A stretch of 64,000 bases of DNA from assembly GCF_003812745.1 (NCBI RefSeq), contig NZ_CP033831.1, positions 3,844,001 to 3,908,000 of the forward strand, in the 5' to 3' direction. The position numbers and the translations under genes are program-made. Below are positions 33,091 through 43,648 of this stretch, in pieces. Numbering within the stretch: position 1 is the stretch's first letter; every line of letters begins with the position of its first letter. A model generated the notes under the pieces. The model had not been told where the DNA came from. It did not search any database and was given only the letters and a program-made list of their open reading frames with translations. The stretch comes from Serratia sp. FDAARGOS_506 (GTDB taxonomy: Bacteria > Pseudomonadota > Gammaproteobacteria > Enterobacterales > Enterobacteriaceae).

Positions 33091-34080
33091 CTATTTTTGA
33101 AACAAGGCCACGATTTCTGGCGAATACAGGTCGGGATATTTTTCTGCCGACCCGAGTATATTCTGACGAACCGTTTTACCTTTTACGCTTGGATCTGCTG
33201 CCACATATTCTGCCGGGAAAGCCAGCGCATCTTTATCGGCACCCGCAGCCAACAAGGCCTTGACGCAGTCAGGATTATTGCTGGTCAGGCTCTCCAGCAG
33301 CGGTGTGCCAACAGGCCAGGGCTGTTGCTGGGGTGGTTGAGCATCGATAGAGGTTCCGGGTTTATGCAGCAAGGCGATACGCTGTGCCGCTTGCGGGTCC
33401 GGCTGACCCTCCTGAGAATAATCCCGCGTGCAAACAAAGTGTAAAGGCGTTGATCCTACCTTGCTGACGCCATAAGGATCTGTACCGGCGGCTACCAGCA
33501 GTTTGATGACCTCCAGATTAGCCGCCCCTTCTCCCATTATCGGTGAGAATCCTTGCGGGGTAACCTGCTTGGCATCCGCACCAAATTGCAGCAACAGTTT
33601 CACCAGCGCGGGCGCGGCTCCTTGGCTTTTGGCGGCGGCAATAAGTGGCGTATTAGTCCCCCCTTGTGCAATGACATTGGTATTGGCACCCGCTTTTAGC
33701 AAACTCTGTAAAATGTGAAGGTCATCATCGGATAATTCAGACTTTTCGGTATTTCCCAACGCTGACAACAATACGGTTTCTCCATTGTCACTGATGGGTT
33801 GATTCACATTCACCGACATATCAAGAAAACGATCGAGCAGCGCCGGCTGTTTGTAATAGGCGGCATACCATACCGTTTGAATAGTGGGGTGAGCGCCATT
33901 TTTTATCAGTTCATTAATGGTGTCCATATCGCTGCTACTCTTAGAGTAAGCATAGTTCATTACCGACTCATCCAGCTTTTTGGTGAGTTCCTCTTGTTCC
34001 CCTGCGTGTGCTGCAACCGAGCTCCCCAGCAGGCTCAGCGCCAAAGCGCAGGCTGTGGCACAGCGATTTAAAATAGGCAT
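33091..34080 (-). CDS. Exported ankyrin-repeat protein
   Basis: 329 residues with a signal peptide (cleavage near AAHA|GEQ). About five ankyrin-type units follow, for example LLKAGANTNVIAQGGTNTPLIAAA, LLLQFGADAKQVTPQGFSP and LLVAAGTDPYGVSKVGSTPLH. These are helical protein-binding repeats, so a periplasmic binding or inhibitor role is plausible, but no partner gene is adjacent. AAGGA lies eight bases before the ATG. The upstream region is AT-rich. Confidence 0.85.
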   Translation of the reverse strand: MPILNRCATACALALSLLGSSVAAHAGEQEELTKKLDESVMNYAYSKSSSDMDTINELIKNGAHPTIQTVWYAAYYKQPALLDRFLDMSVNVNQPISDNGETVLLSALGNTEKSELSDDDLHILQSLLKAGANTNVIAQGGTNTPLIAAAKSQGAAPALVKLLLQFGADAKQVTPQGFSPIMGEGAANLEVIKLLVAAGTDPYGVSKVGSTPLHFVCTRDYSQEGQPDPQAAQRIALLHKPGTSIDAQPPQQQPWPVGTPLLESLTSNNPDCVKALLAAGADKDALAFPAEYVAADPSVKGKTVRQNILGSAEKYPDLYSPEIVALFQK

Positions 34081-34416
34081 TCTTTTGTTCCTTCAAAATA
34101 ATAAAAAAACTAAACAAGTGCTTTCTATTATTACGCAATGGTAATAATCACAGAATTCTGATGCATTCGTATGAAGCGTGTTAACCGGTTTCCTTTCCAT
34201 TTTAGTGATGAGCCGTTTTTCTATCATAGGAAACAAACGAAAATCAAATTCATTACTGATTAGAACGCTAAGATAATTATGGGCTTTATTCTTACCAGGA
34301 AAGTCAACTCAATTTTTACGCTTGTTTATCGTGTATTCCACAGCACGTTGCGGTTCGCATTCCCAGGGGCGCTGGGCTATACCTTAGGCAATCCCCATCC
34401 CGCAGGAGTTGTGATC
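34081..34416. other. AT-rich intergenic region
   Basis: The 336-bp gap separates the divergent ankyrin and DJ-1 genes. It has an inverted repeat ATTATTAC-N6-GTAATAAT at 34127-34148, a possible operator in the ankyrin promoter. Nothing else is recognised. Confidence 0.4.
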
Positions 34417-34986
34417 ATGAGCAAGAAAAAGATCCTGATGCTGGTCGGCGACTACGCCGAAGATTACGAAACCATGGTGCCGTTTCAGGCATTGCAGATG
34501 ATCGGCCATTGGGTGGACGCCGTGTGCCCCGGCAAAGCCGTCGGCGACTACATCCAGACCGCGATCCACGATTTTGACGGTGCGCAGACCTACAGCGAGA
34601 AACCCGGCCACCGCTTCACCCTGAACGCCGACTTCGCCGCCGCCAAAGAAGAGCACTACGATGCGCTGTTGATCCCTGGCGGCCGCGCGCCGGAATACCT
34701 GCGTCTGAACCCCGACGTGATCGCGCTGGTACAGGCGTTTGACGCCGCGAAAAAACCGATCGCTGCCGTTTGCCACGGCCCGCAGCTGCTGGCGGCGGCC
34801 GGAGTGTTGAAAGGCCGCACCTGCAGCGCCTACCCGGCCTGCGCGCCGGAAGTGCGGCTGGGCGGCGGCCATTATGCAGAGATCGGCATCGATCAGGCGC
34901 ACGTCGACGGCAATCTGGTCACCGCCCCGGCCTGGCCGGCGCATCCGCAGTGGCTGGCGAAGTTCGCCGAGGTGTTGGAGCAGTAA
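34417..34986 (+). CDS. DJ-1/PfpI-family protein
   Basis: 189 residues from ATG 34417, with AGGAG upstream. The DJ-1/PfpI fold is shown by [16 protein letters not shown], the glutamate-bearing strand, and the nucleophile elbow AVCHGP (C119-H120). Such proteins act as glyoxalase III/deglycase-like enzymes, chaperones or putative proteases. The Y-bearing [10 protein letters not shown] is as in PfpI. Specific activity uncertain. GTG at 34411 is a possible alternative start. Confidence 0.87.
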   Translation: MSKKKILMLVGDYAEDYETMVPFQALQMIGHWVDAVCPGKAVGDYIQTAIHDFDGAQTYSEKPGHRFTLNADFAAAKEEHYDALLIPGGRAPEYLRLNPDVIALVQAFDAAKKPIAAVCHGPQLLAAAGVLKGRTCSAYPACAPEVRLGGGHYAEIGIDQAHVDGNLVTAPAWPAHPQWLAKFAEVLEQ

Positions 34987-34993
34987 CGCGGCG

Positions 34994-35347
34994 TTAGCGG
35001 AGCTGCTCGATCAGGAAGTGGATATCGTACAGCCAGCGCTTGGCGCGCGCGGAGCGCACCAACATCGATACGCACAGCGGCCGGGGATGCTCTTTGCACG
35101 CGGAGGGGGAAAACCAGCGCCCGGTGTTGCTCGGCGGCTGGAAATACAGCTCGTGGTTATAGTTGCCGCTGTCGACGCCGAAGGTATCGAAGTAGCGACG
35201 CATCAGCGTATTGGAATCGCTGAACGACAGGTTGAGCGCGGTGTTGATCTCGGTTTCCGGGGTGATGGCCACGCCCTTCTTCAGCCGCCCTGATGCATTG
35301 AAGGCGGCGATAAGCGCGATGACCTGTTGCTGAATGTCTTCTGCCAT
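34994..35347 (-). CDS. DUF1493 protein (acyl-carrier-like)
   Basis: 117 residues from ATG 35347, preceded by GAGG. The middle shows the DUF1493 pattern (RRYFDTFGVDSGNYNHELYF), a small family related in size to acyl carrier proteins. The usual phosphopantetheine DSL serine is not present. It is convergent with the DJ-1 gene, overlapping nothing. Function unknown. Confidence 0.65.
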   Translation of the reverse strand: MAEDIQQQVIALIAAFNASGRLKKGVAITPETEINTALNLSFSDSNTLMRRYFDTFGVDSGNYNHELYFQPPSNTGRWFSPSACKEHPRPLCVSMLVRSARAKRWLYDIHFLIEQLR

Positions 35348-35467
35348 GACGACCTCGAGCCGGTATGAATAAAAGATGAATGCGGTTCTCTGTCTGACTC
35401 TGCTCACCGCAGCGAGTTCTGGCCGCCGGCCGGGTTTTCTGTTTCTTTACACTTTCCATAAAAAAAA

Positions 35468-35498
35468 CCGCGCGCAGCCAAACGATCGGCGCGCGCGG
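35468..35498 (-). terminator. Terminator of the RND efflux operon
   Basis: ACCGCGCGC (from about 35467) pairs with GCGCGCGGT (to about 35499). On the minus strand it is followed by a run of eight T residues. Strong intrinsic terminator eight bases beyond the outer-membrane factor stop. Confidence 0.85.
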
Positions 35499-35505
35499 TC
35501 GGCGG

Positions 35506-36948
35506 TTAGCGGCTGAGCGTCGTCTTGTCAGCGATGACGCCGTCCCCCTGCCGCTCGGCGGTAACGCCGCCGCCCAACACTTTATACAGGGTGGCCTGGT
35601 TGTCGTACGCGGTCTGCTGCGCGGCGATCAGTGCCTGTTGCGCCGCGTACAGCGTGCGCTGCGCGTCCAGCAGCGTCAGGTAGCTGTCCACGCCCTGGTG
35701 GTAACGCAGCTCGGCCAGGCGATAATATTGCTGCGCCGCCGCCACATAGCCGGTTTGCGCCGCCAGCTGTTCCTGCAGCGTGGCTTTGCGCGCCAGCGCG
35801 TCGGCGGTTTCCTGAAATGCCGTCTGCACCGCTTTCTCATAGGTGGCGACATATAAGTCTTTCTGCGCCTGGGTGTAGTTGAGCTGAGCCGTGTTATAGC
35901 CACCGCTGAAGATCGGCAGGCTGATGCTCGGTGCGAACGACCAGACGCCGGCTCCGTGGCTGAACAACGAGGAGAGTTCACCGCTGCCCACGCCGCCGCT
36001 GGCGGTCAGGCTGATCGACGGGAAGAACGCCGCACGCGCCGAGCCGATATTGGCGTTGGCGGATTTCAGGTTATGCTCGGCCTGCAGCACGTCCGGCCGC
36101 TTCAGCAACACTTGCGAAGAGACGCCGGCCGGCAGATCGCGCATGATCCCACCCAGCGCCTCGATACCGCTCGGCAGCAGGTTTTCCGGCACGCTTTGCC
36201 CCACCGCCAAATCCAGCGCGTTTTTCGCCTGCGCAGCGCTGGTGGCGTAGCTGGCGGTATCCGAACGCGCCTGCTGGTAAACGGTTTCCGCCGATGCCAC
36301 GTCAACCAGCGACGCAATCCCGTGCCGTTGATTGTTACGCGTGACGTCCAGCGACCGTTTGGCGCTCGCCATCGTCTGCTGCGCCACCGCCAGATTGCTG
36401 CGCTCGGCCGCCACCGCCACCCAGTCGGTGACGATATCGGCGATCAGCGTCAGACGGGTGCTTTTCGCCGCCTCCGAGTTCGCCAGATAGGTTTCGAACG
36501 CCGCGCGCGACAGGCTGGCGTTCTTGCCGAACAGATCCAACTCGAATGCGCTGACGCCGGCCGCGGCTTCGTAACTTTGGCTCAGCGCGGTGGCGTTGCC
36601 GCTGCCGGTCAGCGCCCGCCCGCGGCTGCCGTCGGCGGTGGCATTGATTGTCGGGAACAGCGCCGATCGCTGCTCGCCGTACAGGGCGCGCGCCGACGCG
36701 ATATTGGCGATCGCCTCGCGCAGATCGCGGCTGCTGTTCAGCCCCAGCGCCACCACCTGGCGCAGCCGGGCGTCCTGCACATAGTCGCGCCAGGCGACGT
36801 CCGGGTAGCTCAGCGCCTGGTTGCCGCCGGCCTCGCCCTGCGGCAGGTTGGCGGGCACCGGCGCCGCCGGGCGCTGGTAGTGCGGATCCAGCGACAGACA
36901 GCCGGTCAGCAGCAGCGGTAAAGTTAACATCATGACTCGTTGCAACAC
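35506..36948 (-). CDS. RND pump outer-membrane factor (OprM/NodT family)
   Basis: 480 residues from GTG 36948, which has AGGAG seven bases upstream and lies one base beyond the RND stop. A lipoprotein signal with lipobox LLTGC is followed by two duplicated TolC-like coiled-coil/beta repeats (REAIANIASARALYGEQRSA; ELRYHQGVDSYLTLLDAQR). It forms the trimeric exit duct of the tripartite pump. Its ribosome site lies inside the RND gene, so translation is coupled. Confidence 0.92.
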   Translation of the reverse strand: MLQRVMMLTLPLLLTGCLSLDPHYQRPAAPVPANLPQGEAGGNQALSYPDVAWRDYVQDARLRQVVALGLNSSRDLREAIANIASARALYGEQRSALFPTINATADGSRGRALTGSGNATALSQSYEAAAGVSAFELDLFGKNASLSRAAFETYLANSEAAKSTRLTLIADIVTDWVAVAAERSNLAVAQQTMASAKRSLDVTRNNQRHGIASLVDVASAETVYQQARSDTASYATSAAQAKNALDLAVGQSVPENLLPSGIEALGGIMRDLPAGVSSQVLLKRPDVLQAEHNLKSANANIGSARAAFFPSISLTASGGVGSGELSSLFSHGAGVWSFAPSISLPIFSGGYNTAQLNYTQAQKDLYVATYEKAVQTAFQETADALARKATLQEQLAAQTGYVAAAQQYYRLAELRYHQGVDSYLTLLDAQRTLYAAQQALIAAQQTAYDNQATLYKVLGGGVTAERQGDGVIADKTTLSR

Positions 36949-36949
36949 G

Positions 36950-39900
36950 TTATTCTCCTGCCTGTGACGGCGGGTTGGCGGGCCGACGGGTAAACATACG
37001 GCGCACCAACACATAAAACAGCGGGACGAAAAAGATGGCCAATGCGGTGGCGGTGATGGTGCCGCCGATAATGCCGGTACCGATGGCGATGCGGCTGTTG
37101 GCGCCGGCGCCGCTGGATACCGCCAGCGGCAGCACCCCGGCGGTAAACGCCAGCGAAGTCATCAGGATCGGCCGCAGGCGCATGCGCGCCGCGTGGACCG
37201 CCGCGCCAATCAGCGTTTCACCCCGCTGATGCATCTCCTCGGCGAACTCGACGATCAAAATGGCGTTCTTCGCCGACAGGCCGATGATGGTGAGCAGCGC
37301 CACCTGGAAGTAGATGTCGTTTTCCAGCCCGCGCAGGGTGATCGCCAGCAGCGATCCCACCACGCCCATCGGCACCACCAACATCACCGCGAACGGAATC
37401 GACCAGCTCTCATACAGCGCCGCCAGGCACAGGAACACCACGATGAGCGAAATGGCGTACAGCGAAGGCGCCTGGCCGCTGGTCAGCCGTTCCTGATAGG
37501 ACAGCCCGCTCCAGGAATAGCTGCTGCCGGCGGAGAATGCTGCCGCCAGTTTCTCCATCTCGCTCATCGCCGTACCGGAACTGACGCCGGCGGCGCCCTG
37601 CCCGGTGATCTCGAACGACGACAGCCCGTTATAGCGCGACAGATTTTCCGGCCCGTAGATCCAGTGCGAAGACGCAAAGGCGGAGAACGGCGTCATGCTG
37701 CTGGCACCCGACGCGTTGGTGCCGCGCACAAACCAGCGGTCGAGATCTTCCGGCTTGGCGCGGTACTGCACATCGCCCTGCATATAGACTTTTTTCACCC
37801 GGTTGCGATCGATAAAGTCGTTGATATAGGTGCTGCCGAACGCGCTGCTGAGGGTGCTGTTGACGTCGGCGGCGCTCAGGCCGAGCGCCTGCAGCTTGCC
37901 GTTGTCGATTTCCACCTGCAGCTGCGGGGTGTCCGGCAAGGTGTTGGCGCGCACCGCCAACAGCGCCGGGTTGTTGCCGGCGGCGGCGACGATATGATCG
38001 CGCATCGCCTGCAGCTCGGCGCGCGTAGTCGCTCCTTTGGCCTGCAGCTCGAAAGTGAAACCGTCGGATTGGCCGAAACCGTCGATCGCCGGTGGGCTCA
38101 TCGAGAAGACCTGGGCGTCGCGCAGCGAGGCGAAGTGCGCCATGGCGCGTCGGGCGATGGCGTCGGCGGTGTTCTCACTGCCGTTGCGTTGGCTCCAGTC
38201 TTTGAGGCTGACGAACGCCATGCCAGCGTTTTGTCCGCTGCCGCTGAAGCCGAAACCGTTGATGGTGAAAATGGTGCTGACATTGGCCTTTTCCTGGTCG
38301 AGGAAATAGGCGGTCACCGCCTCGCTCACCGCCGAAGTGCGCGCGTTGGTGGCCCCTGCCGGCAAGGTGTACTGCACCATCACCGTGCCCTGATCCTCGT
38401 TGGGCAGAAAACCGGTCGGCAAACGCAGGTACATCACGGCGGCGGCGATCAACAGCAGGCCGTACAACAGCAGATAGCGCGTCGGCCGATGGATCACGCC
38501 GCCAACCTTGTCGGCGTACTTCTCCTGCAGACGGTCATAGCCGCGGTTGAATTTGCCCAGCAAGCCCGTGTCGGTCTGGGCGTCGTGCGCGGGTTTCAGC
38601 AGCGTGGCACACAATGCCGGCGCCAGCGTCAACGCCAGCACCACTGACAGCACCATCGAGGAGACGACGGTGATCGAAAACTGGCGATAGATCACCCCGG
38701 TGGAGCCGCCGAAGAACGCCATCGGCAGAAACACCGCCGACAGTACCAGCGCGATGCCGACCAATGCGCCGGTGATTTCGCGCATCGATTTCTCCGTCGC
38801 CTCGCGCGGCGGCAGCTTATCCTCCCGCATCACGCGTTCGACGTTTTCCACCACCACGATGGCGTCGTCCACTAACAGCCCGATCGCCAACACCATGCCG
38901 AACAGTGTCAGGGTATTGATTGAATAGCCGAACGCTGCCAGCACGCCGAAGGTGCCCAGCAATACCACCGGCACGGTGATGGTCGGGATCAGCGTGGTGC
39001 GCAGGTTTTGCAGGAACACGAACATCACCACCACCACTAACGCCACCGCTTCGAACAGCGTTTTCACCACCTCCTCGATCGAGATGTTGATAAAGTCGGT
39101 GCTGTCTTTCGGGTAAGCCACCTTGTAGCCCTGCGGCATGGCGCTTTGGTATTCCGCCACCTTGGCTTTCACTAATTTGGCGGTGTTGAGGGCGTTGGCG
39201 CCCGCCGCCAGCTTGACCGCGATCCCCGCCGCCGGGTGGCCGTTGAGGTGCGCGCTGGCGGAGTAGTCTTCGTTGCCCAGCTCAACCCGCGCCACGTCGC
39301 CCAGCCGCACCAGCGCGCCGCTGCTGTCGCTTTTCAGGATGATATTGCGGAACTGTTCCGGCGTTTGCAGTCGCGACTGCGCCTTTACCGTGGCGGTTAA
39401 TTGCTGATCGGCGGCGGCCGGCAGATCGCCGATCTTGCCGGCGGACACCTGGGTGTTTTGCGCTTCGATCGCCGTCTGCACATCGGAAGGCATCAGCGCG
39501 TAGCTCGCCAGCTTGGTCGGATCCAGCCAGATACGCATCGCGTATTCCGAGCCGAACACCTGCACGTCCCCCACACCCTCGATGCGCGACAGCGGATCTT
39601 GCAGGTTGCTGACCAGATAGTCGGAGATATCGGCCATCGTCGCCTTGTCGCTTTCGTCATACAGCCCGACGATCAGCAGGAAGCTGCTCTGAGATTTCTT
39701 GACCGTCACGCCCTGCGCGGTAACCGCGCTCGGCAAACGGCTTTCCGCCTGCTGCACCTTGTTTTGCACCTGCACCTGAGCGATATCCGGATCGGTGCCC
39801 TGATCAAAGGTAACGTTGATGCTGACCGAGCCGCTGGAGCTGCTGGTCGAAGAGAAATACAGCAGGCCGTCCAGGCCGGTGAGCTGCTGCTCAATCACCT

Positions 39901-40087
39901 GCGTGACGCTGTTTTCCAGCGTTTCCGCATCCGCGCCCGGGTAGGTGGCGGAGATGGAGATCTGCGGCGGTGAGACGTCCGGGTACTGCGAAACGGGCAA
40001 CGAATTGATCGACATCAGGCCGCACAGCATGATGATGATGGCGATCACCCAGGCGAATACCGGCCGCCGGATAAAGAACTGCGCCAT
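36950..40087 (-). CDS. RND multidrug efflux inner-membrane transporter (HAE1)
   Basis: 1045 residues from ATG 40087 (MAQFFIRRPVFAWVIAIII). It has 12 membrane segments, two large periplasmic loops, and the TM4 proton-relay motif LAIGLLVDDAIVVVENVERV with two Asp. Length and start fit AcrB/MexB-class HAE1 pumps that export drugs, bile acids and dyes by proton exchange. It sits between its adaptor and outer-membrane genes. I do not assign it to a named Serratia Sde pump. Confidence 0.93.
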   Translation of the reverse strand: MAQFFIRRPVFAWVIAIIIMLCGLMSINSLPVSQYPDVSPPQISISATYPGADAETLENSVTQVIEQQLTGLDGLLYFSSTSSSSGSVSINVTFDQGTDPDIAQVQVQNKVQQAESRLPSAVTAQGVTVKKSQSSFLLIVGLYDESDKATMADISDYLVSNLQDPLSRIEGVGDVQVFGSEYAMRIWLDPTKLASYALMPSDVQTAIEAQNTQVSAGKIGDLPAAADQQLTATVKAQSRLQTPEQFRNIILKSDSSGALVRLGDVARVELGNEDYSASAHLNGHPAAGIAVKLAAGANALNTAKLVKAKVAEYQSAMPQGYKVAYPKDSTDFINISIEEVVKTLFEAVALVVVVMFVFLQNLRTTLIPTITVPVVLLGTFGVLAAFGYSINTLTLFGMVLAIGLLVDDAIVVVENVERVMREDKLPPREATEKSMREITGALVGIALVLSAVFLPMAFFGGSTGVIYRQFSITVVSSMVLSVVLALTLAPALCATLLKPAHDAQTDTGLLGKFNRGYDRLQEKYADKVGGVIHRPTRYLLLYGLLLIAAAVMYLRLPTGFLPNEDQGTVMVQYTLPAGATNARTSAVSEAVTAYFLDQEKANVSTIFTINGFGFSGSGQNAGMAFVSLKDWSQRNGSENTADAIARRAMAHFASLRDAQVFSMSPPAIDGFGQSDGFTFELQAKGATTRAELQAMRDHIVAAAGNNPALLAVRANTLPDTPQLQVEIDNGKLQALGLSAADVNSTLSSAFGSTYINDFIDRNRVKKVYMQGDVQYRAKPEDLDRWFVRGTNASGASSMTPFSAFASSHWIYGPENLSRYNGLSSFEITGQGAAGVSSGTAMSEMEKLAAAFSAGSSYSWSGLSYQERLTSGQAPSLYAISLIVVFLCLAALYESWSIPFAVMLVVPMGVVGSLLAITLRGLENDIYFQVALLTIIGLSAKNAILIVEFAEEMHQRGETLIGAAVHAARMRLRPILMTSLAFTAGVLPLAVSSGAGANSRIAIGTGIIGGTITATALAIFFVPLFYVLVRRMFTRRPANPPSQAGE

Positions 40088-40088
40088 A

Positions 40089-41231
40089 TCACTGCTCCCC
40101 GCGTTGGGTTTTGTCGACCGAAACCTCAACCGGCTTCACCGCAGCGCCGATCGTGATCTTGCTGGTGCCTTCGACGATCAGGCGATCGCCTTCGTTCAGC
40201 CCGTTGCCGATCAGCCAATTGCTGCCCACCACCCGTTCGGCGCTGACGGTGCGCTGCGCCACTTTGTTCTGTTCGTCCACCACCAACGCGGTGGCTTCCC
40301 CTTTGGCGTTGCGGGTTATGCCCTGCTGCGGCGCCAGAATCGCTTTGGGATCGACGCCGTTATCCACCGTGGCGTGGACATACATGCCGGGCAGCAGCTC
40401 ATGTTCGGGGTTGGGGAACACCGCGCGCAGCGTGACCGAACCGGTGGCTTCGTCCACCGCGACTTCGGTCAGCTCGAGCTTGCCGGCATGGGCATAAGGC
40501 GTGCCGTCATCCAGCTTGATGGCGACCGGCGTGACCGCGCCGCGCTGTAACGCCGCCTGCTGGCGCCGCAGTTTAAGCAACTGGGCGCTGGACTGGGTCA
40601 GATCGACATAGATCGGGTCGAGCGCGCGGATGGTGGCCAACGCATCGGTTTGGCTGGCGGTGACCAACGCGCCCGGCGTCACCGATGAGATGCCGATACG
40701 CCCAGCGATCGGCGCCCGCACCTGGGTATAAGCGAGGTTGATGCGCGCCGTCTCCAGCGCCGCCTGATACTGGGCCACCGACGCCACGGCCGCCAGATAG
40801 GCGGCTTTGGCATCGTCCGCATCCTGCTGAGAAACACCGTTCTCTTTCACCAGCGCCGCATAGCGCTGCGATTTGAGCCGGGTGGATTGCACCGTGGCCT
40901 GGGCGTTTTTCAGCTGGGCGGCGGCCTGATCGTAGCTGGCCTGATAGCTGGCAGGGTCGATTTGATACAATACCTGCCCGGCCTTGACCTCGGCCCCTTC
41001 GGTAAACAGCCGCTGCTTGATAATCCCGTCGACCTGCGGCCGCACGTCGGAAGTCATGGTGGCGTTGACCCGGCCGGTCAACTCGCTGCTCAGCGTGACC
41101 GGCCGGCCGCGTAGCGTGACGACCCCCACCTCCTGTTCTGCGCCGGCGCCGGCTGGCGCACCGGCGTTTTGCCCATCGCAGGCAGCCAGCAACAGCGACA
41201 GCCCAAGCACCAAAAACGTTTTCCTCTGCAT
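40089..41231 (-). CDS. RND pump periplasmic adaptor lipoprotein (AcrA-like)
   Basis: 380 residues from ATG 41231. Lipobox LLLAAC gives a lipid-anchored periplasmic protein. Lipoyl halves (VRPQVDGIIKQRLFTEGAEV and VRAPIAGRIGISSVTPGALV) flank an alpha-hairpin (about 95-165), followed by barrel and membrane-proximal domains. Upstream in-frame sequence belongs to the preceding region and is excluded. First gene of the operon; a perfect palindrome at 41247-41266 overlaps the likely promoter. Confidence 0.92.
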   Translation of the reverse strand: MQRKTFLVLGLSLLLAACDGQNAGAPAGAGAEQEVGVVTLRGRPVTLSSELTGRVNATMTSDVRPQVDGIIKQRLFTEGAEVKAGQVLYQIDPASYQASYDQAAAQLKNAQATVQSTRLKSQRYAALVKENGVSQQDADDAKAAYLAAVASVAQYQAALETARINLAYTQVRAPIAGRIGISSVTPGALVTASQTDALATIRALDPIYVDLTQSSAQLLKLRRQQAALQRGAVTPVAIKLDDGTPYAHAGKLELTEVAVDEATGSVTLRAVFPNPEHELLPGMYVHATVDNGVDPKAILAPQQGITRNAKGEATALVVDEQNKVAQRTVSAERVVGSNWLIGNGLNEGDRLIVEGTSKITIGAAVKPVEVSVDKTQRGEQ

Positions 41232-41246
41232 TGCAATACGATCCTG

Positions 41247-41266
41247 TTGAGAATGACTATTCTCAA
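41247..41266. promoter_or_regulatory. Candidate operator of the RND operon
   Basis: TTGAGAAT-GACT-ATTCTCAA has perfect 8-bp arms, 16 bp before the adaptor start. Symmetry and position fit a TetR-type repressor site. The half-site differs from the dyad near the TetR gene, so a different regulator may bind. Confidence 0.5.
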
Positions 41267-41359
41267 TATATCGAATGCCGGAATGCGCTTCTGAAAGGGT
41301 TGCGTAAGGATTCGGTAAAAGTTCGTCGGGAAGAGCCGGCCGGAGCGGCTGGCGTCGGA

Positions 41360-42915
<1,556 letters not shown>

Positions 42916-42956
42916 ATATGAATCATCCTTTTCTCCGGTCAATGGATCTCACCGCG

Positions 42957-43625
42957 ATGACAGCACGAAACGTTCAAACTCCCGCCAAGCCTCGCCGCCC
43001 CGGCCGGCCGAGCGGCGGCGCCAAAGGGGCGGACAAACGTGAGCATTTGCTTGATACCGCACTGAACCTGTTTGCCCGCCAGGGGATCGTAGACACCTCG
43101 TTGAACGCCATTGCGCGCGAGGCAAACGTCACCCCGGCCATGCTGCACTACTACTTTCATAACCGCGATCAGCTGCTGGACGTACTGATCGAGGAGCGCT
43201 TTCTGCCGGTGCGCAAAATGGCCGGCGAGGTGTTCGACGCCAACGCGGACGATCCCGTCACCGCCTTCACCCTGCTGGCGCAACGTTTTATCGACATCGC
43301 GTTGGAACACCCCTGGTTCGCTCCGCTGTGGCTGCGGGAGGTCATGAGTGAAAGCGGCGTGCTGAAACAGCGCATGGATGAACGGTTCGGCGATGAGCGC
43401 CGCCAAATCGCGCTACAATCCATCGCGCGCTGGCAGGCGCAGGGTAAACTCAACCCCGATCTCGAGCCTTCCCTGCTGTTCTTCACGCTGTTCGGCATCA
43501 CGCTGCTGCCGCTGGCCACCGCGCCGAAATGGCGGCGCGAACGGGATAAAGGCCAGCTGAACGCCGAAGATATCGCCCGCCACGCCGTCGCCCTGCTGCG
43601 TTACGGCATCGGCCCGGCGCGTTAG
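42957..43625 (+). CDS. TetR-family repressor of the MFS exporter
   Basis: 222 residues from ATG 42957 (GGAT nine bases upstream); ATG codons at 42918 and 42942 are alternatives, and the first would place the start codon next to the operator. HTH SLNAIAREANVTPAMLHYYF is intact and followed by a helical ligand domain ending with a CecR/YbiH-like segment. Divergent from the MFS gene, so probably its repressor. Confidence 0.88.
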   Translation: MTARNVQTPAKPRRPGRPSGGAKGADKREHLLDTALNLFARQGIVDTSLNAIAREANVTPAMLHYYFHNRDQLLDVLIEERFLPVRKMAGEVFDANADDPVTAFTLLAQRFIDIALEHPWFAPLWLREVMSESGVLKQRMDERFGDERRQIALQSIARWQAQGKLNPDLEPSLLFFTLFGITLLPLATAPKWRRERDKGQLNAEDIARHAVALLRYGIGPAR

Positions 43626-43648
43626 CCACCGGGCGCGAAGCGCCCTAT

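Noticed and set aside
37193-38647. 484-codon plus-strand frame within the RND gene
   Set aside because: Antisense shadow; no ribosome site or domain, and the RND protein is complete.
36950-41231. Considered naming the pump as one of the described Serratia Sde pumps
   Set aside because: Family membership is clear but sequence recall is insufficient to choose a specific named pump.
41247-41266. Palindrome considered as a Fur box
   Set aside because: Arms are separated by four bases and lack the 7-1-7 geometry; better explained as another operator.
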